Origin: Perkinsus chesapeaki
Lineage: Eukaryota > Perkinsozoa > Perkinsida > Perkinsidae
DNA: 64,000 nucleotides
Reading direction: 5' to 3'
Assembly: GCA_013115145.1 (NCBI GenBank)
Contig: JAAPAO010000038.1
Location: 1-64,000, forward strand
The notes beneath the pieces were generated by a model. That model did no database searches, was not told where the DNA came from, and worked only from the letters and a program-made list of their open reading frames with translations. This document shows positions 58,887-64,000 of the stretch, piece by piece. Positions within the stretch are counted from its first letter, which is position 1; each line of letters starts with the position of its first letter. The position numbers were made by a program, and so were the translations under genes.

Positions 58887-60290
58887 GCGAAGGTCTCCAA
58901 TTCAGCCGGTAGGGTGATTTCATCAGTTTTTGTGGACTCGGATTCAACTTGCCCTTCAGAGATCCCCTCCGTCCTCTCCAGGGCTCGTGGAGACCGGCAG
59001 CCCGATCAACGTGGGGGAGCCCGACGCTGCTGCGTGACACACCTTCGATTACACGACTGATTTGCTATTGATAATCTCACCATTTCAAGAATTGCTTATT
59101 GTGTTAGCAGTTAGCGGCGACTGAACTAGGCAACGTACTCCACAAACACCGCTCTACGACAGGGAGAACTTTCTACTGAAAAGCGAACCCGCAATATGAC
59201 AGCTTGAGAGTACCTTGGAGAACCCCAAAGTTACCAGGGCGGAGGGATGATTGCGAAGCACGCTCGTACGGTAATGGCCATACCACGTTCCCTATGAAGT
59301 CTTCAACGAAGTCAGTGGATGAGACTATACCATTGTATCACTCATGCTCCTAATGCACGCTCAAAAGACATTTCCCGGCGAGTGCGAAGGTACCGCAGAG
59401 GTAGCTTAAATAATGAACCCGATGATGCACATCTGTGTCAGCTAAGGCCGGGGGTTCATCCAATGACTGTCAACTCTAATAACAAGGTCGCTCTCGGTGA
59501 AGCCAGTTCCCACGAAACGCACTGAAAGGTAGTTGCGTTTTCTTCTTGTCCCTCACGGTGGTAACAGCACCCCGATTGCGTGCATCCTTGCGGAAGGCTC
59601 GACCAGCCATTCTCACCCACGAGCAAATACAAAAGCATTTCGTTTTACGAGCAATACACTCATCTTCTCAAGCGCGGCTATTGGCCAAATGTACCTTGCG
59701 CCACATGGTTCACATGGCTTGTGATATCCTAAATTCTTTTATGGAGATACCGTGATACCTTTTCAAAGTGGGTGAGTCTTGCGTCGTAACCCGTTCACCA
59801 TGAAAGTTACGAGAAATGAGAACCCTGTATGTTTTTGGTCACCCACAGCAGCGTTTGTATCATGACGTTGTGTTAACAGTCAAGATCGTGACACTGTGAC
59901 GGTGACAGCAAATCTGTCACGACTGCAGTCAGAGATAACTGGCGTCAGGGCAAGTAAAATCACTTGGAGCCTCTAGGTGCTTTCTGGCTAGAGGTACCTT
60001 GAGTTTAAAAGTACCAGACGGTGAACTACGAGTTCGTTTGAATCCCAGCCGCTTGATCCGTTACTCTTTACTGTTATTGCTCGCGCTCCTAATTAAGCAT
60101 AACTGATGTCGTTCGCGAGTGTGTTAGGGTCGACTGTAGGCCCCTAGCCGACTCCGGCGGCCCGAGATATGGACTTTCGATAATGTGCCTTTGTCTGTTT
60201 TTTTACTCAGTTGTCTCATCCCAATTTTCTCCGGAAAGCCATTCCGGGAGAGTTCGACCTCCGCAGAACAGCAGCTACAACAAGCCCTAC
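58887..60290. other. Intergenic; upstream inverted repeat of secreted gene
   Basis: No gene recognised with confidence, though a short plus frame at 59546-59755 is open. Contains the inverted repeat at 59902-59920. Confidence 0.35.
59902..59920. promoter_or_regulatory. Conserved inverted repeat upstream of secreted gene 1
   Basis: GTGACAG, CAAAT, CTGTCAC. The same element (one base different) stands at 61655-61673 upstream of the paralogue, 230-390 bp from each start. Possible regulatory site or hairpin; it may also just be retained homology. Confidence 0.5.
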
Positions 60291-60716
60291 ATGTTGGTGA
60301 TATCTATATTCATTTTCGTAACTTCGTGCTGGTTCATCCAAGCTGATGACATTGAAGAATTCTATTACAAAGAAATCGATAATAAGTACTGTGTGGAGAC
60401 CAAATTTGTGGCTCTCGATGTGCCTGGTGACATACCCAAGTTGACTCTGGTTATCTGGTCTGATGGGGTCAAATTGTATGAGTCGCCAGCCATGGACGTT
60501 GTGCCCAGTGGAGAGCACAGCTATATCATTCAGAGCGGCAACAGCCTGAAAATCTACAAAGAGTTCATGAATAAAGTGATCCCCAAATGTGAGGGTAAAA
60601 TAAAAGCTGGTGATTTGTCGTGGTTTGACAACACTCCTGACGATTTCACCATCAACAGCAAGGTTGGTGGTAATCCAGCGACGCTGATATGGGGATTCTG
60701 TCATGACGATGACTAA
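60291..60716 (+). CDS. Small secreted protein, copy 1
   Basis: Single-exon 141-aa protein. The start at 60291 gives a signal peptide (MLVISIFIFVTSCWFIQA). Mature part is acidic: DIEEFYYKEIDNKYCVETKF, LVIWSDGVKLYESPAMDVVP, KIYKEFMNKVIPKCEGKIKA. An upstream in-frame ATG (60183) would give a longer, also hydrophobic start. No known domain. The paralogue at 61885-62248 shares MDVV…Y.I, KEFMNKVIPKC and the acidic end. Confidence 0.75.
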   Translation: MLVISIFIFVTSCWFIQADDIEEFYYKEIDNKYCVETKFVALDVPGDIPKLTLVIWSDGVKLYESPAMDVVPSGEHSYIIQSGNSLKIYKEFMNKVIPKCEGKIKAGDLSWFDNTPDDFTINSKVGGNPATLIWGFCHDDD

Positions 60717-60751
60717 TGATTAGTCATCGATCAGGATTAGTCACTAATCCT
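60707..60751. repeat. Two adjacent perfect odd palindromes at a stop codon
   Basis: 60707-60729: CGATGACTAAT, G, ATTAGTCATCG (11+1+11), which includes the TAA stop. 60733-60751: AGGATTAGT, C, ACTAATCCT (9+1+9). As RNA they could form tandem hairpins at the start of the 3' UTR. Confidence 0.9.
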
Positions 60752-61654
60752 CAATCGTCTAGAGTCATTGCCGATTTATCGGTGTATCAGCCTAGCATCT
60801 CATTGAGCAAGGAATAGTCTCGTCGAGTACCAATCTATTACGGCGTTAAGGCCTGTGAAGATCCTTAGTCATTAGCCCTTATCAGTTTACTTATTTATGT
60901 GTTGCGCTACTACTATAGAGTACAATAATATGCAATTACACGGATAATAACAGCAAGTACTATTAACGCCGAGCAAATAATGAGGAATAATTATGAGATA
61001 TGATGTATCGATTCAATACTACTGTTTCTCGATTTAGCAAGGAAGTTGCCAAAGATTAGTTATCTCACCACTTAGGGATGTTTGCGATGCCACTATGAGA
61101 GGGTCAATAGAACATTTCTCGAAGAACTTACCGGGATATCGTTCAATTGTATTTGGCACCGTGGCACAAGGTCCTTGCGTCCCGACCGGATTGTCTTGTG
61201 TTGCCGCTTCCAAGTTGACAGCTTCAACAACCATCCGAGGCGGAACAAGAATCCCATCTCGCAGGCAGTAATACGGTGACGTTGTCGGTGACAACTAGGT
61301 GTAGTGAGGACTTGTCACTACACCTTCGGTAGTAAGGTGAACAGATTGAGACTTTATCCTCAAGCCGAGGTTACATATATTGTACAAGCGACAGAAGTGT
61401 GAGGCGAAGTCGGGCGAAGCCGACTGGCCAGTCGATGGTTTTAATACTCTGAATATTCAGACATATATAATACTTCCATCCGGGGTCGGCCAGTGTTTGA
61501 CACCACAGCTCTTAGTTGATTGCCACCACATAAATTGAGAACTAAAACTGGTGCTGTTAGGCCCGACCTGTCAGTAAAAAAGCGAAAGACTCCTCATCCT
61601 TTCGGCCAGTAGTGGAAAAGTTGGAATATAGACTGTGCCCCCGTCATCGTCAAA

Positions 61655-61673
61655 GTGACAGCAGATCTGTCAC
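61655..61673. promoter_or_regulatory. Conserved inverted repeat upstream of secreted gene 2
   Basis: GTGACAG, CAGAT, CTGTCAC; partner of 59902-59920. Confidence 0.5.
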
Positions 61674-61831
61674 AACAACAGCTTTACGTTTTAGGTATAT
61701 CTCACAGAAACCCGCCAAGGGTGCTTTAAACTCGAATTGAAGGGCTTTCGGCGATTTCCTCATCTCAGTCGTTTTTTCTCCCCTCAGTTGTCTTCCCTCA
61801 CTTTGAGAACTGACCCGTGCTACCCCACCAT

Positions 61832-61858
61832 TGTTTATTGGTGGGCCACCAATAAACA
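61832..61858. repeat. 27-bp perfect odd palindrome before secreted gene 2
   Basis: TGTTTATTGGTGG, G, CCACCAATAAACA: 13-bp arms around one base, ending 26 bp before the ATG at 61885. In RNA it could form a strong 5' UTR hairpin; in DNA it could be a dimeric protein site. Confidence 0.9.
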
Positions 61859-61884
61859 GATCCTTGCATCACAGTCACTCCAAC

Positions 61885-62248
61885 ATGTCGATCATATCTA
61901 CTTTCCTTTTAATGACTTTTTACTGGTCTACTCAAGCCCAAGAACTGCCTGTGACCTTCTTCGCCAGTGCCAATGACAAATACCGCGTCGAAATTAGGTT
62001 TGCTCCAGGGTTGGTAAAAAAAACTGGCGCTGGCTGTCTAGTGCAACTCGGTCCCTTACTCATCAGAACAAATGGATGTTGTATTTACTGAACAGACAGC
62101 CTATGTCATTGCCGAAGGTGGTAGTAAGAAATGGTACGAAGAGTTCATGAAGGTTGTGGTTCCGGCGTGCAATGGCTTCGTAGTGGACGACGACTTATGG
62201 TCCTTTGAGCCTGGTGAAGATCAAGTCTCGATGTGGACGACCCGTTGA
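61885..62248 (+). CDS. Small secreted protein, copy 2
   Basis: Exons 61885-62013 and 62042-62248 join in phase to 111 aa; the intron is only 28 nt. Signal peptide MSIISTFLLMTFYWSTQA. Mature part: NDKYRVEIRF, EQMDVVFTEQTAYVIAEG, KWYEEFMKVVVPACNGFV and an acidic tail. Related to copy 1 (EFMNKVIPKC). Shorter than copy 1 in the middle. No known domain. Confidence 0.65.
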
Positions 62249-62707
62249 GGCTTAGAAGACAAACTAACGCGTGAGTTTTGCCAACCAAGGCAACCTTTTC
62301 TGGTATGGTGTTGCCGTTTTGCTTCCTTAAATTCTACATGTCGTAGATCTGTCTATCGGGTGCCTATCTGTTACCGTCGTTTAGACTCCATTCAGGTCCT
62401 TAGCTGTCACCCCTCATCGGTATACTAATGCATGTATTGCGTCATTATAGTGCAGCTCTCAAATGTCATAGCAATCAGTAACTTATAACGCGGACCAACG
62501 ATGGGAGAGATGCTGATTAATGACGTATCAGTTAGTAGACCGCGATGATGATGATGATTTAAATTACTTCATACTTTATCAATTGTCGAGTACAAAAATA
62601 GCTGTATAGATGCTTTTTCAGCACAAAGTGAGGGCTAAAGGGAGGCCAGATACTCTCCCATAAATTTTATTGTCGATAGGATTGAATCTGCGCAGGAAAA
62701 GTCCTCG
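62249..62707. other. Intergenic, convergent ends
   Basis: No gene recognised; a (GAT)n-like run lies near 62545-62560. Confidence 0.4.
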
Positions 62708-63774
62708 TCACGAAGCAGCAAAAAGTTGCGTTACAATATCTCGATCATTCTGGTTTGGAGGTATCCCAACTTCTTGACAGCTTCGGGATAGAAGGGATCG
62801 AGAATTATATCTGTGCCATGCTTGGATAGTCTCGTCATAAACCTGTTATAGATCGCTCGTCAACTGGATCAATCATGTAAACCGAAACTCACGGTATAGC
62901 ATCAATAGGAGAAAATTCGGGGCTTGCCAAATCCACTGTGTTCCCTCTAAAATGGAGGACCTGAACATAATTTGAAGTGAGTGTACTTGACGTAAGCTCA
63001 CCAATGGTAACATCAGTCCAACAGTTCCGCAATAGCTTCCTTTAGGGGTTGGCAGACCACCCTCGGCCGCCGCAACTGCCGGCCCCATATTTACAATTGA
63101 AGAGCGTTGATCCGTCAGTGGGGGAGTTGCCTGGATGTCCTCCGGAGTGCTTGCACCAAAAGACTCCCGTTTCTCTACCATACTGACTGTTGCAGGCAGA
63201 ATTTGCCCATTCGCTGATGGGGAGTTCGACTCAGTCGTTTGAGGCTCGCTTGTCGCTCCGAGAGCAGTTGAACTCGTACGTTCAAGAGTAGTCAATTCCG
63301 TAGGCTCGGGAGTAGTCCAAGAGATGAACTCAGTAACAGTTGGAGTGACATCGGTGAGACTGGGGCTTCTACCCGTATCTGATCAACGAATACAACTTTG
63401 TGAAACGGCTAGTAGAGATCTGACCTTCAATGGTAGAACTGCAGCGAATTGGCTCCTTTTCGGGGCAAGTTTCGTCGCGGGGACGGAAACAGGCTTCTCC
63501 AGATTTCATCCGATACCTGAATAAAGCGCTGATCAGATCGGCTGCAACCAACAAGTAACATCACAGTCCGAAACAGACCGGCTCCTCTTGCCACCATTTG
63601 CAGTATGATACGAAACCGTCACGACAGGCTGGAGTATTCTGACAGACCTCCTCACACTTCAACTGAAAAGAATACCGGTAACAACGGTGCAGTATTGGCA
63701 CCTACATCTATAGGATCTACGATAGCTGCTGCCAAGTGAATGAAGAAAGCACACCAATAGGCGATAAAATGCAT
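62708..63774 (-). CDS. Secreted Cys-rich protein with mucin-like stalk
   Basis: Exons (minus) 63774-63706, 63662-63565, 63516-63425, 63378-63002, 62960-62893 and 62810-62708 join in phase to 268 aa. Signal peptide MHFIAYWCAFFIHLAAA. Next a cysteine-rich region (LKCEEVCQNTPACRDGFVSY, YCKWWQEEPVCFGLYRMKSG, CFRPRDETCPEKEPIRCSS) whose spacing recalls PAN/apple domains. Then a Ser/Thr/Pro-rich stretch of about 110 residues, likely O-glycosylated. PAN-type proteins often bind sugars or proteins, so an attachment or surface role is possible but inferred. Confidence 0.7.
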
Positions 63775-64000
63775 TATAGTAAACGGAAATAAGATACTAA
63801 AGCGAAGGTAGGAACACATGATTTCAAACTAAACAAATCCTACGGAAAAGACCGTCTTTACCATAACAATGGCGATGATGAATAGATGAATGAATTGCAG
63901 CGGTAAAAACTTCATACTGTTACGGGCAACATATATATCGTCAAAAAGTTGGGAAAGAGCATCAGCACGATGTCGCGGTGATCTTCCCACCAGCCACGGT
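63775..64000. other. Upstream flank, nothing recognised
   Basis: Should contain the promoter of the minus-strand secreted gene. No exon seen before the window ends. Confidence 0.4.

Larger units (their letters stand above)
60752..61884. other. Spacer rich in inverted repeats
   Basis: No exon recognised. It holds a 10-bp stem with 7-nt loop at 61298-61324, a 12-bp palindrome CTGAATATTCAG at 61449-61460, the repeat at 61655-61673 and a 27-bp palindrome at 61832-61858. Confidence 0.5.

Overview
The window is nuclear DNA of an intron-dense protist. The best fit is a perkinsid alveolate (Perkinsus-like), for three reasons. The eIF4E gene has the layout of the dinoflagellate/perkinsid eIF4E clade. 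Nearly every gene is cut by many tiny introns (mostly 40-60 nt, some candidates 24-29 nt). There are several secreted, lineage-specific tandem gene families plus a secreted PI-PLC-X protein. Two introns are GC-AG. The species assignment is an inference; the gene calls rest on hand-spliced reading frames that stay in phase across all exons.

Layout. 0.4-1.3 kb: Ran GTPase (+). 1.8-5.1 kb: tandem truncated kinase-like genes (+). 6.2-9.0 kb: tandem secreted paralogues (-). 10.0-11.6 kb: membrane-anchored peptidyl-tRNA hydrolase 2 (+). 11.7-16.4 kb: GC-rich stretch with coiled-coil and unidentified exons (+). 16.5-17.0 kb: four-TM protein (+). 17.2-18.9 kb: eIF4E (+). 19.6-20.5 kb: coiled-coil protein (-). 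20.9-24.1 kb: TIM44 with 14 exons (-). 24.6-25.8 kb: unidentified (-). 27.9-31.7 kb: F-box/LRR-like gene and an unidentified gene (-). 33.1-35.7 kb: LRRC6/DNAAF11-like axonemal dynein assembly factor (-). 37.0-41.5 kb: a 75-aa protein and a 13-exon ammonium transporter (+). 42.1-43.2 kb: acidic/basic protein (-). 43.6-46.7 kb: MAPK-type kinase (-). 47.3-51.9 kb: tandem LARP4-like genes (-). 52.1-52.9 kb: tubulin-cofactor-A-like (+). 53.0-54.8 kb: secreted PI-PLC-X (+). 54.9-58.0 kb: DHHC palmitoyltransferase (+). 60.3-62.2 kb: two small secreted paralogues (+). 62.7-63.8 kb: Cys-rich secreted protein with a mucin-like stalk (-).

The most unusual signal is inside the introns. They repeatedly carry the same short sequence families: (A) AATTTCGTGGCGCGTGAC next to the donor; (B) AAGATACNAAATAGGTCAAC; (C) the 3' half of a tRNA (variable region plus T-arm/B-box), in either orientation relative to the host gene; (D) TTTCTGACACCTCTAGCTGT at the acceptor, usable from either strand. 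This looks like several coexisting introner (intron-generating element) families, one of them tRNA/SINE-derived.

A second theme is tandem pairs (kinases, LARPs, secreted proteins) in which an internal, AT-rich, almost identical tract sits inside diverged flanks, as expected from gene conversion. A third is a set of perfect palindromes with a single-base centre around 13.6 kb and 60.7-61.9 kb.
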